Of a stretch of 38,084 bases of DNA, positions 16,090 through 24,413 are shown piece by piece. Each line of letters opens with the position of its first letter. Position 1 is the first letter of the stretch. The notes under the pieces are model-generated. The model did not search any database and was not told where the DNA came from. It saw only the letters and a program-made list of their open reading frames with translations. The position numbers and the translations under genes were made by a program. Source of the DNA: a virus; IMG/VR virus record IMGVR_UViG_3300008050_000115, positions 1 through 38,084 of that record. The stretch is one strand, 5' to 3'.

Positions 16090-16905
16090 GTGGCTATTGA
16101 TTTTGATGCAATTAGAAAGAAGCTTAACCAGCTCAACGGAAACAACAGTCGTCGCAATATGATGTGGCGTCCGGAAGAGGGAGAGACGGCGACCGTTCGC
16201 TTGGTTTCTTTTCCCGATAATGACGGGCAACCTTTCAAGGAGCGCTGGTTTTATTATAACATCGGTAACAACCCGGGCCTTTTGACACCGCACCAGTTCG
16301 GTAACCCGGATCCGGTTCAGGAGCTTATCAATAAGCTCCGCGGGGACAACGACACGGATACTCAAAAGGACTCTTACGAGCTCGCGAAGAAGCTGTATCC
16401 TAAGATGCGAAGCTATGCGGCCGTCATTGTTCGTGGCGAAGAAAACAAGGGCATTCGACTTTGGTCGTTCGGTAAGACCGTCTACCAGGATCTATTGAAT
16501 ATCATGCTCGACGAGGATTACGGCGATATCACCGATCCGCTTGAGGGTCGCGATGTGAAGGTTGAGTGCGTAAAGCAACCAGGTCGTAAGTGGGCCATGA
16601 CGTCGGTTCGTCCCCGCCCCAAGAGTACACAGCTTTGCGACGATCCGAAGCAGGCGAAGGAGTGGATCGATAACATTCCCAACCTCGACGACCTGTATAG
16701 TTGCAAGTCGTACGACGAGTTGGAGAAGATTATCAACGATTGGTTGGGCGATGGCGCTCCGACGGAAAGGGCGTTTGACGCTTCGCCGTCTAAGTCGAGC
16801 GCCGCGACCGTTCCCACGACTTCGTCTTCCGACAATAGCGGGACGTCCAGTTCTGCGAAGTATAAGGACTTGGACGACGCGTTTGCCGATCTCGGTACTT
16901 TTTAA
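16090..16905 (+). CDS. gp32-like single-stranded DNA-binding protein
   Basis: 271 residues from GTG 16090 with a very strong ribosome site (AGGAGGT, 16079-16085). The core follows the T4-type gp32 pattern: MMWRPEEGETATVRLVSFPD, then ERWFYYNIG, then KLYPKMRSYAAVIVRGEENKG with LWSFGKTVYQDLL, then YGDITDPLEGRDVKVE. The C-terminus has the usual layout: a Ser/Thr-rich linker (about 230-255) and an acidic tip (YKDLDDAFADLGTF) that recruits partner proteins. It differs from T4 gp32 in lacking the zinc-binding cysteines: the segment after FYYNIG has NPGLLTPHQFGNPDP instead. It would coat single strands for the recombinase, helicase and polymerases encoded nearby. Confidence 0.8.
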   Translation: MAIDFDAIRKKLNQLNGNNSRRNMMWRPEEGETATVRLVSFPDNDGQPFKERWFYYNIGNNPGLLTPHQFGNPDPVQELINKLRGDNDTDTQKDSYELAKKLYPKMRSYAAVIVRGEENKGIRLWSFGKTVYQDLLNIMLDEDYGDITDPLEGRDVKVECVKQPGRKWAMTSVRPRPKSTQLCDDPKQAKEWIDNIPNLDDLYSCKSYDELEKIINDWLGDGAPTERAFDASPSKSSAATVPTTSSSDNSGTSSSAKYKDLDDAFADLGTF

Positions 16906-16921
16906 GAGGCTTGGTTGTTAA

Positions 16922-16947
16922 TCCGCACGGGAGCAATCCCGTGCGGA
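16922..16947 (+). promoter_or_regulatory. GNRA-tetraloop hairpin before the TadE-like gene
   Basis: An 11-bp perfect stem, TCCGCACGGGA paired with TCCCGTGCGGA, closes a GCAA loop. It sits in the 53-base gap between the single-strand-binding gene and the TadE-like gene. No T-run follows, so it is not a standard terminator. Its 3' arm contains the first bases of GGAAGG (16945-16950), the ribosome site of the next gene, so folding could restrict translation of that gene or protect the 3' end of the upstream message. Confidence 0.65.
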
Positions 16948-16958
16948 AGGTTGCGTAT

Positions 16959-17402
16959 ATGAGTAATAGATCTAGGAATAGGAGAGGTTCGCACGCGGTT
17001 GAGTTCGCGTTGCTATTTCCTGTGTTTCTAACTTTGGTGTTTGGTGGGATTGACTATCTATGGTACATTCTCCAGAGATACGAATTAACGGATGCGGTTG
17101 CCTCCGGCTGTAGGACTGGCGCGCTGGTTGGGGACGACCCTTATGCCGACGCTAGCGCGATCGCAGGTCAGAGTATACTCAACAACATTGGTAATAACGT
17201 TGGAGACTGTGGCGTTGGGCTTTGCTCGATTTTTATAGACGAAGCCACGGGTCCGACCGACGACGTTTGGTTGCTTCAGTGTAGCGCCGAGTTGATATAT
17301 GCACCGCTGGTTGGGTTTGTTCCTACGCCTGACCTTTTAACGGCTACGTCGACGCAACCGGTCAAGATACCAGAAGCCGAAGACCTCGACACGTCCTACT
17401 AG
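16959..17402 (+). CDS. TadE-like pseudopilin
   Basis: 147 residues; ATG 16959 has GGAAGG eight bases upstream, whereas the frame opens earlier without a ribosome site. The N-terminus is a short basic leader MSNRSRNRRG, then SHAVEFALLFPVFLTLVFGG, the TadE/TadG signature. Glycine 10 followed by Glu at +5 is the type IV prepilin peptidase site. A transmembrane helix (about 14-38) leads to YELTDAVASGCRTGALVG, also typical of TadE. Four cysteines (51, 84, 89, 108) could form periplasmic disulfides. In bacteria TadE is a minor pseudopilin of the Flp/Tad pilus. It is placed between replication genes, which is unexpected. A role in altering host pili is inference. Confidence 0.7.
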   Translation: MSNRSRNRRGSHAVEFALLFPVFLTLVFGGIDYLWYILQRYELTDAVASGCRTGALVGDDPYADASAIAGQSILNNIGNNVGDCGVGLCSIFIDEATGPTDDVWLLQCSAELIYAPLVGFVPTPDLLTATSTQPVKIPEAEDLDTSY

Positions 17403-17425
17403 CTTTATTCACGTCACCCCGGTGA

Positions 17426-17451
17426 ACAGTACTACGAAGTGCTGTATTTTT
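17426..17451 (+). terminator. Probable rho-independent terminator after the TadE-like gene
   Basis: ACAGTAC and GTGCTGT pair over 7 bp (one G-T wobble) around TACGAA and are followed by ATTTTT. It lies 23 bases after the stop of the TadE-like gene and directly before the recombinase ribosome site. The stem is only moderately stable, so partial readthrough is likely. Confidence 0.45.
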
Positions 17452-17467
17452 GTATGAGGGTATTGAT

Positions 17468-18634
17468 ATGGCAAAAAGTAAAGAAAACGATTTTACTGCT
17501 GAACTGATCCAGCAGCTTAACAAAGATGCCGGTCAACGCGTCGCGTACAATCTGGCGACCGACGATTCACCGACGCATGTTAATAGGTGGATTAGCACCG
17601 GGTCTCGCCAGCTCGATGCGATCATCTCAAATCGTTTAAACGGAGGATTTCCGGAAGGTAGGATCGTTGAGGTGTTCGGTCCACCATCAATTGGAAAATC
17701 CCATCTAGCGATTCAAGTGGCCGTTAGCACGCAACGAATGGGCGGTATCGTCGTTTACATCGATACCGAAAACGCGACGAGCGTTGAGAACCTTTCGCTC
17801 TTAGGCGTCGATATTGAGAAGCGATTCGTCTACGTCGATACGCACTGTACTGAGGAGGTCCTCTCGATTACCGAGGCTACGATTATGAAGGCTCGGGCGA
17901 TGGAAAAGAACGTTCCTATTACTATCATTTGGGACTCCGTAGCTGCATCTTCCCCCAAGGCAGAGCTCATAGGCGACTATGACAAGGAGAGTATCGGTTT
18001 ACAGGCTCGCGCTATTTCCAAAGGTATGCGTAAGATCAACGGGATCATCGCGAATCAAAAGGTTCTATTCTTATGTTTGAATCAGATTCGCATGAAGATT
18101 GGCGTTCTATATGGAGACCCTACAACAACGCCTGGCGGAAAAGCGATCCCGTTTCATTCGTCGGTTCGCATTAAGCTTGGCGCTGGAAAGCCGATCGAAA
18201 ATAAGGACAAGGAGATAATCGGTATTAACGTCTCCGCGAAGACGATCAAGAATAAGGTCGCGCCACCATTCCGGACGGTAAAGTTTCAGATTCACTTTGG
18301 CAAGGGAATTGTCGAACACGAAGAGTTGTTCAACGAGCTCCGTAGGGTGGATCCTGTCATCTGGAATGGAAAGGAAATCGATGTTTCTGGCACAGGTGCG
18401 TGGAAAAAGTTCACCGTCACTGATTGTACGTCCGGGAAGGTGTTGGTCGAGAAGAAGTTTTACAAGACAGATTTTCATGAACTTCTCGACGCCCCGGAGT
18501 ACAAACAGTATTTCGACGCGTTAATCGAAAGTACTTACGTGAGGAGATCGGAGCTCGATATCGATGTCGAATCCTATGAGGAGATTAGGGCACTTTCGAT
18601 GGAGATGGAAGACGAATTTGTAGCCCCGGAATAG
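17468..18634 (+). CDS. uvsX: UvsX/RecA-type recombinase
   Basis: 388 residues from ATG 17468 (GAGGG seven bases upstream); an in-frame TTG at 17450 is less likely. Walker A is GPPSIGKS (71-78), a variant of the RecA GPESSGKT. Walker B is in TIIWDSVAASSPKAEL. The DNA-binding loop region is LNQIRMKIGVLYGDPTTTPGG. These are the RecA core motifs in order, and the length fits phage UvsX (T4: 391). The C-terminus is acidic (MEMEDEFVAPE). It would form filaments on single strands coated by the protein at 16090 and drive recombination-dependent replication and repair. The stop is three bases from the next gene. Confidence 0.9.
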   Translation: MAKSKENDFTAELIQQLNKDAGQRVAYNLATDDSPTHVNRWISTGSRQLDAIISNRLNGGFPEGRIVEVFGPPSIGKSHLAIQVAVSTQRMGGIVVYIDTENATSVENLSLLGVDIEKRFVYVDTHCTEEVLSITEATIMKARAMEKNVPITIIWDSVAASSPKAELIGDYDKESIGLQARAISKGMRKINGIIANQKVLFLCLNQIRMKIGVLYGDPTTTPGGKAIPFHSSVRIKLGAGKPIENKDKEIIGINVSAKTIKNKVAPPFRTVKFQIHFGKGIVEHEELFNELRRVDPVIWNGKEIDVSGTGAWKKFTVTDCTSGKVLVEKKFYKTDFHELLDAPEYKQYFDALIESTYVRRSELDIDVESYEEIRALSMEMEDEFVAPE

Positions 18635-18637
18635 TCG

Positions 18638-19582
18638 ATGGTCATCCTGATCGACGGTCTTAATTTTTTCATGCGACATTACGCTGCGAACCCATCGATG
18701 ACCCAACACGGCGATGCGGCGGGGGGAGTCGTCGGATTCCTTCGCGGCTTGGCCGGTCTCTGTAGGCAGTTTAACCCAAGAGAAGTCCACGTCGTTTGGG
18801 AGGGTGGTGGTAGTCTTCGGCGTCGCGCGATCTACGCGGATTACAAAAAAGGTAAGAAGCCACAGCACTTCAACCGGTACTATGAAGATGATATCCCTGA
18901 TTCGAACCAAAATAGGCTATCGCAGGTGGCTTTTTTGACAAAGTGTTTGCGAAACCTACCGGTATACCAACACTACGTCAAAGACTGCGAAGCCGATGAC
19001 GTTATTGGTTATTGCGCGAGATACGAGTTCGGGAACGACGATATCGTGATTGTCTCAAGTGATAAAGACTTTTATCAACTCATCGATGATCGAGTGAAGG
19101 TCTGGTCGCCAGGCCAGAAACGCCTGATCGATGGTGACGTCGTCGTCGAAAAGATGCACGTTAAGTCGAGTAACGTTGCGTTGACGCGAGCTTTCGTAGG
19201 AGACCCAAGCGATAACATTAACGGGGTGAAAGGGGTAGGCTTTAAAACGCTCGCAAAAAGATTTCCCGCGTTAACGTTTGATGAACGAGTGTCCTTGGAT
19301 TTCGTATTTAAAGAATGCGAGCGACTTAAGAAGACATCGAAAGTACAAGTTTACTCCAGCGTTCTAGAAAACAAAGATCTCGTAAGGCGTAATTTCCGAC
19401 TTATGTGTCTGGATATTTCTAATCTCGCCGCCACGCAAATCCAACAAATCAAAGGAAGCCTAGAGATCAATGAAAAGAAGTACGATAAGCTATCGTTTCT
19501 CAGAAGTCTTCGCAAATTTGGGTTGATAAACTTCGACCCTAACGTGTTATTCTTACAAATGAATCTTCTTAACAAACGGTGA
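18638..19582 (+). CDS. FEN-family 5'-3' exonuclease / RNase H
   Basis: 314 residues, close to T4 Rnh (305). The acidic metal-binding residues appear in order: VILIDGLNFFMR at the start, KDCEADDVIGYCARYEF (about 126-142), VIVSSDKDFYQLIDDRVKVW, and AFVGDPSDNINGVKGVGFKTLAKRF, which is the helix-hairpin-helix that grips DNA. The positively charged arch is WEGGGSLRRRAIYADYKKGKKP. Such enzymes remove RNA primers and flaps. The polymerase at 13225 lacks the usual fused 5' nuclease, so this gene supplies it in trans. It sits between recombinase and helicase with three-base gaps, as one operon. Confidence 0.85.
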   Translation: MVILIDGLNFFMRHYAANPSMTQHGDAAGGVVGFLRGLAGLCRQFNPREVHVVWEGGGSLRRRAIYADYKKGKKPQHFNRYYEDDIPDSNQNRLSQVAFLTKCLRNLPVYQHYVKDCEADDVIGYCARYEFGNDDIVIVSSDKDFYQLIDDRVKVWSPGQKRLIDGDVVVEKMHVKSSNVALTRAFVGDPSDNINGVKGVGFKTLAKRFPALTFDERVSLDFVFKECERLKKTSKVQVYSSVLENKDLVRRNFRLMCLDISNLAATQIQQIKGSLEINEKKYDKLSFLRSLRKFGLINFDPNVLFLQMNLLNKR

Positions 19583-19585
19583 ACG

Positions 19586-20998
19586 ATGCACGACGCGGCG
19601 CTTGATTTTACAGGAAACGCATCCTGTTTCTCACATTACGGAAAGCCCTTTCAGGAAAAGATATTCCAGGCTTTGCTACTAGATCGCGAATGGGCGAACC
19701 AAATGTACGAGGTGATGCTGCCCGATTTTTTCGAACTTACTTATTTGAAATATCTGACCAGGCTTTACTTCCGGTACTATACGCAGTATAAGGCTTTCCC
19801 CACGCTTCCTCTGTTGATTACTATCATCAAGGACGATTTGTCAGAGGGCAACGACGTCATTCTTCGAGACCAGATCGTAGAGTTTTTACATCGCGTTAAA
19901 TCGAATCCTCACCCGGGTGATATCGGATACGTCAAAGATAAGACTCTTGATTTTTGTAAGCGTCAGGCGTTTAAGGACGCGCTTCACAAAGCCGTCGAGT
20001 TGATTCAGACGGAAAAGTTCGATAGTGTTATTGGTCTCATGAAGAATGCCGTGTCTGTGGGTATGCCCCATTCAATTGGGCACGATTTCATGGAGGACAT
20101 CGAGGCTCGATTCGTCGCGACGCATAGGGTGCCATGTCCAACCGGTCTCAAGCGTATCGATGCTCCCGATATCCTGGATGGTGGTCTCGGTCGTGGCGAG
20201 ATCGGTGTCGTTACCGCAAATACGGGCGTTGGAAAATCTCACTACCTGGTCGCGATGGGCGCGCACGCGCTAAGCGTTGGTAAGAACGTGTTGCACTATA
20301 CTTTCGAGCTTACGGAGACGGCTGTCGGTCGAAGGTACGATTCGAATCTAGCCAATATCGATATCAACAAGCTGATACCTTCGAAAAAGGAGGTGTTTGA
20401 TTTTTACGAAAACAACGAGATGGGACGCCTCATCATCAAAGAGTATCCGACAGGATCTGCGTCGGTTATCACGATTCGTAACCATATCGAGAAGCTTTCG
20501 CTTAAGGGGTTTAGACCGAGCTTGATCATTGTCGATTACGCGGACATCATGAAGTCGACGAAGTCTTATGATTCGTTGAGACACGAGCTTAAGCTTATTT
20601 ACGAAGAACTTCGTAACCTCGCGATGGAACTAAACGTTCCCATTTGGACGGCTAGTCAAGCGAATAGGGACTCCGCTAATAGCGATATCGTGGGACTCGA
20701 AAATATGTCGGAAGCGTACGGAAAAGCGATGGTCGCCGACGTCGTGGTGTCGCTTTCTCGTAAAGCGCAGGAGAAAGCCACTGGTCACGGTCGGTTGTTT
20801 ATCGCGAAGAACCGAGCCGGTCGGGATGGGATTTTGTTTCCCATGATCATTAACACAGCACAGTCTCGAATTACATTACTAGATGAATCCGAGTTAACGC
20901 TGAACGAAGCCGTTAGTCAAGACGCGGGCGCTGCTAAGGATTTACTTCGAGCGAAGTGGCACGAGGTAACCAAGCAGCTGAAGGAAACTGGTGATTAG
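19586..20998 (+). CDS. Replicative DNA helicase (gp41 / DnaB-like)
   Basis: 470 residues, T4 gp41 size. The N-terminal helical domain (about 1-165) is followed by the RecA-fold motor: Walker A TANTGVGKSHYLVAMGAHA (about 210-228), the motif following it with LHYTFELTETAVGRRYD, Walker B LIIVDYADIMKS (about 312) and the DNA-loop motif VPIWTASQANRDSAN. The sensor region is ADVVVSLSRKAQEKATG then RLFIAKNRAGRDG, where Arg would be the finger. It would unwind DNA as a hexamer. No primase gene is visible in the window. It abuts the reductase gene with no spacing. Confidence 0.87.
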   Translation: MHDAALDFTGNASCFSHYGKPFQEKIFQALLLDREWANQMYEVMLPDFFELTYLKYLTRLYFRYYTQYKAFPTLPLLITIIKDDLSEGNDVILRDQIVEFLHRVKSNPHPGDIGYVKDKTLDFCKRQAFKDALHKAVELIQTEKFDSVIGLMKNAVSVGMPHSIGHDFMEDIEARFVATHRVPCPTGLKRIDAPDILDGGLGRGEIGVVTANTGVGKSHYLVAMGAHALSVGKNVLHYTFELTETAVGRRYDSNLANIDINKLIPSKKEVFDFYENNEMGRLIIKEYPTGSASVITIRNHIEKLSLKGFRPSLIIVDYADIMKSTKSYDSLRHELKLIYEELRNLAMELNVPIWTASQANRDSANSDIVGLENMSEAYGKAMVADVVVSLSRKAQEKATGHGRLFIAKNRAGRDGILFPMIINTAQSRITLLDESELTLNEAVSQDAGAAKDLLRAKWHEVTKQLKETGD

Positions 20999-23482
20999 AT
21001 GAACCAAAGTATTTCCGTTAACGACGCGTTTAAGGCGAGCGTTGAATATTTTTCTGGAGATGAACTGGCGGGAAACGTGTTTTCCGGAAAGTATGCGCTC
21101 CCCGATGGTAACGGTGGAGTGCTGGAGTTAACGCCTGACGATATGCATCGACGTCTTGCTAAAGAATTTGCAAGGGCTGAATCGAAGTATCCGAACCCGA
21201 TGAGCGTGAAAGAGATCTATCGTCTTTTTTCTTCATGGCTTGTTGTACCCCAGGGCTCACCCCTGAGTGGCGTCGGTAATACGTCGCAGGTCCAAAGTCT
21301 TTCTAACTGTTTCGTCGTGGCGCCACCCGAGGACTCGTATGGCGGTATTCTCTTTACCGATCAGGAGCAAGTTCAGATTATGAAGAGGCGCGGGGGTGTT
21401 GGGTTCGACGTGAGTAGAATCCGACCCAAAGGACAAACAACGGCGAACGCTGCGCGCACGACCGATGGTCTCGCTGTGTTTATGGAAAGATTTTCGAACT
21501 CTTGTCGCGAAGTTGCCCAGGGAGGTCGCCGCGGCGCTTTGATGATTACGATCGATTGTCGACACCCAGAAATCGAGACGTTCATCGATATTAAGCGAGA
21601 TAGAAAAAAAGTTACCGGCGCGAATATATCCGTTCGTTTTAATGACGAGTTTATGGAGTGCGTTAAAAACGACGAAGAGTATGTTTTGAGGTGGCCCGTC
21701 GAGGCGAGCGTGGAAGACGCTATCCTTGTAAAGCCGGTTCGTGCCCTTGAGATTTGGGAAAAGTTCATCGATGCTGCATGGGAATGTGCAGAGCCTGGTG
21801 CTCTATTTTGGGATCGCGTAACCGAGGGTCCCGCGGATTGTTATCGTGATGTTGGCTATCGTACTTCTGCGACGAATCCTTGCGCGGAGATACCGCTAAG
21901 CCCGTATGATAGTTGTCGGCTTATGGTGAACAACCTGATCAAGTACGTGCAAAATCCGTTTACATCGAATGCTATTTTCGATTTCGATGCATTTCATGAA
22001 AATGTGATAAAAGCCCAACGATTAATGGATGATCTTGTCGATCTGGAAATCGAAGCGATTGATAAGATTCTACGAAAGATAGATGGTGATCCCGAAGCTT
22101 CTTACGTAAAACGGATCGAGGTCGACTTATGGAACAAGATTCGTGCCGCGTCGTTGGGCGGTCGCCGTACAGGTTTGGGGCCAACCGCGGTCGGCGACAC
22201 GCTGGCTGCATTGGGTATTAGATACGGGAGCGATGAATCGATCGAGATGACCGACAGGATTTACCGCGCGCATGCTATTGCGTCCTATACATCTTCGATC
22301 ATAATGGCGAAAGAGCGAGGGGCATTTTCTGTGTATGATGCGTCCCTCGAGGAAGGGAACAAGTACCTCGATCGAATTCATGCAGAATTGCCTAATGAGA
22401 TTAATGAGTTACGCGTGAAGTATGGTCGAAGAAACATCGCGCTTTTAACAACCGCACCCGTCGGTTCTGTTTCTTGTTTGACACAAACCACGTCCGGTAT
22501 CGAGCCGGTGTATATGATCGATCATACTCGTAGGAAAAAGATTGTTGAGCACGATGCAGATACTCGGGTTGATTTTGTAGATGATATGGGCGATAAGTGG
22601 CAGGAGTTTACTGTTTATCATCACGGCGTAAAGAGGTGGATGGAGGTTACTGGCAAAACAGAGGTCGACGACACATGTCCGTACTGGGGTTCGACAAGCC
22701 CAGAAATCGACTGGGTACAATCGGTAAAGATCCAAGCCGCGGCGCAACGATGGGTGTGTCATGGTATCTCGAAAACCTGCAACCTTCCGGCGGACGTGAG
22801 TAAGGACTTGGTCGGTGATGTTTACATGGAGGCGTGGGCGTCGGGTTGTAAGGGCTTTACGGTATATCGTGAAGGATCGCGAAGTGGTGTGTTGGTCAAG
22901 AAGGAAGAACCAAAATCGCGTGAACACATTAAGTTTGTGAACCACAGCGCCCCTAAGCGTCCCGTCGTGTTACCTTGCGAGATTCACCATGCCACTATTA
23001 AGGGCGAAAAGTGGACCATCTTGGTAGGGGTGCTCGATGATAAGCCCTATGAGGTGCTGGGTGGCCTTGCAGAGTTTGTTGAGATTCCGTCTAAGTATTC
23101 AACCGGCTCAATTAAGAAGCGTCACAGAAAGACGCGTAACAGCATTTATGACCTAATTTTTGGTGAGAACGGAGACGAGGTGATGATCAAAGACGTCGTC
23201 AGGGTTTTTGACAACCCGAACTACGCTGGGTTCACCCGAATGATATCGTTAGCGCTGCGGCATGGGGCATCGATTCAATATATCGTGGAACAACTGTTAA
23301 AGGATCGTGATGCCGATCTATTTTCTTTTGCGAAGGTAATCAGTCGGGTTCTTAAGCGTTTCATCAAGGACGGTACTGAACCGGGCGGTGGAAAGAAATG
23401 TACTGAGTGTGGCGAAGAATCTCTCACGTACCAAGAGGGTTGTATCACCTGCTTAAGTTGCGGGTACGGTAAGTGCGGTTAA
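20999..23482 (+). CDS. nrdJ: Class II (adenosylcobalamin-dependent) ribonucleotide reductase
   Basis: 827 residues. The catalytic cysteines and glutamate are visible: SLSNCFVV (about residue 100-107), RRGGVGFDVSRIRPKG, NPCAEIPL (about 293-300, thiyl Cys and Glu), TTAPVGSVSCLTQTTSGIEPVY and ISKTCNLPADVSK. After about residue 660 comes a TSCPD-type C-terminal domain, then a zinc-ribbon tail CTECGEESLTYQEGCITCLSC ending GYGKCG, whose last cysteine pair would reload the active site. This is the NrdJ arrangement. It reduces ribonucleotides to deoxyribonucleotides without oxygen or a beta subunit, using B12. It feeds both polymerases and the base-modification genes downstream. No separate thioredoxin gene is seen. 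Confidence 0.9.
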   Translation: MNQSISVNDAFKASVEYFSGDELAGNVFSGKYALPDGNGGVLELTPDDMHRRLAKEFARAESKYPNPMSVKEIYRLFSSWLVVPQGSPLSGVGNTSQVQSLSNCFVVAPPEDSYGGILFTDQEQVQIMKRRGGVGFDVSRIRPKGQTTANAARTTDGLAVFMERFSNSCREVAQGGRRGALMITIDCRHPEIETFIDIKRDRKKVTGANISVRFNDEFMECVKNDEEYVLRWPVEASVEDAILVKPVRALEIWEKFIDAAWECAEPGALFWDRVTEGPADCYRDVGYRTSATNPCAEIPLSPYDSCRLMVNNLIKYVQNPFTSNAIFDFDAFHENVIKAQRLMDDLVDLEIEAIDKILRKIDGDPEASYVKRIEVDLWNKIRAASLGGRRTGLGPTAVGDTLAALGIRYGSDESIEMTDRIYRAHAIASYTSSIIMAKERGAFSVYDASLEEGNKYLDRIHAELPNEINELRVKYGRRNIALLTTAPVGSVSCLTQTTSGIEPVYMIDHTRRKKIVEHDADTRVDFVDDMGDKWQEFTVYHHGVKRWMEVTGKTEVDDTCPYWGSTSPEIDWVQSVKIQAAAQRWVCHGISKTCNLPADVSKDLVGDVYMEAWASGCKGFTVYREGSRSGVLVKKEEPKSREHIKFVNHSAPKRPVVLPCEIHHATIKGEKWTILVGVLDDKPYEVLGGLAEFVEIPSKYSTGSIKKRHRKTRNSIYDLIFGENGDEVMIKDVVRVFDNPNYAGFTRMISLALRHGASIQYIVEQLLKDRDADLFSFAKVISRVLKRFIKDGTEPGGGKKCTECGEESLTYQEGCITCLSCGYGKCG

Positions 23483-23513
23483 GTTATCGTCGCGAGCGAA
23501 ATAGTTATCTGCA

Positions 23514-24413
23514 ATGGCCACGCAACGACAATTAGAGTATAACAAGAAGACGTCCGTCGAACTAGGTTGGAAACCGTCCTGGTTTGACGCGAATGACTTC
23601 GATGATATTCTAGTCAGCAACATTGTCCAGTTTCAGGTCGAGCACCACATCACGGCCGACGGCTTATGCGGTCCTGGTACTTTCCGGCGTGTGTACGCAG
23701 ATCGCATGGTAAAAATGAACGACTTTGATCCGGGCCCATCGACGTACAGCGATCATATCGTTTATAACGGCGAATTTTTTCCCATTAAATGGAAGAAGGT
23801 CGTCCACTGGTTCGATGACGGAGGGTTAATCATTCGCGAAGGTGCTTACTCATCTTACGCGGGGAAGCCAACTCGTCCCATTAAAATGTTTGTCAATCAC
23901 TGGGACGTGTGTTTGGATTCGAAGACGTGCGCCCGAGTGCTTAACAACAGGGGCGTTTCGGTTCATTTTTGTATTGACAACGACGGTACGATCTATCAAC
24001 TGCTCGACATGCAACACGCTGGTTGGCATGCGGGTAATAGTAAAGTTAATCACGCCTCGGTAGGCGTGGAGATCTCAAACGTTTATTATACGAAATATCA
24101 GGATACATACGTTTCCAGAGGGTTTGGTGAAAGACCCATACTTAGTGACGTTAAGGTTCACGGGAGAGAACTTGAGAATTTTCTTGGGTTTTATCCGATT
24201 CAGCTGAAGGCTCTTGCCGCCCTATGGGAAGCGATTCATTCGTGTACAGATACTCCATTCGAGCTGCCGGTGGAGGACCACGCGATCTCACCTGAGGTGG
24301 TAGCAGGTAGATTTTCTGGTTTCCTCAACCATTACCACGTGACGCTCAACAAAATAGATTGTGCGGGTTTGGATAACGAGAAAATATTGGAAGCCGCGAA
24401 GGAGTTGGTTTGA
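23514..24413 (+). CDS. Endolysin: N-acetylmuramoyl-L-alanine amidase
   Basis: 299 residues. Residues 1-65 look like a peptidoglycan-binding region (VSNIVQFQVEHHITADGLCGPGTFRRVY). The amidase_2 / T7 lysozyme fold follows, with zinc ligands in the expected order: VNHWD (about 125), QHAGWHAGNSKVNHASVGVEI (His about 170), and NHYHVTLNKIDCAGLD near the C-terminus, where His and Cys match T7 lysozyme H122 and C130. It cleaves the bond between muramic acid and L-alanine. There is no signal peptide, so export must depend on a holin; a small membrane gene follows at once. Its stop overlaps the TTG start of that gene. Confidence 0.87.
   Translation: MATQRQLEYNKKTSVELGWKPSWFDANDFDDILVSNIVQFQVEHHITADGLCGPGTFRRVYADRMVKMNDFDPGPSTYSDHIVYNGEFFPIKWKKVVHWFDDGGLIIREGAYSSYAGKPTRPIKMFVNHWDVCLDSKTCARVLNNRGVSVHFCIDNDGTIYQLLDMQHAGWHAGNSKVNHASVGVEISNVYYTKYQDTYVSRGFGERPILSDVKVHGRELENFLGFYPIQLKALAALWEAIHSCTDTPFELPVEDHAISPEVVAGRFSGFLNHYHVTLNKIDCAGLDNEKILEAAKELV

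Noticed and set aside
17450-17467. An upstream TTG start for the recombinase.
   Set aside because: It falls in the T-run of the terminator and before the ribosome site GAGGG that serves ATG 17468.
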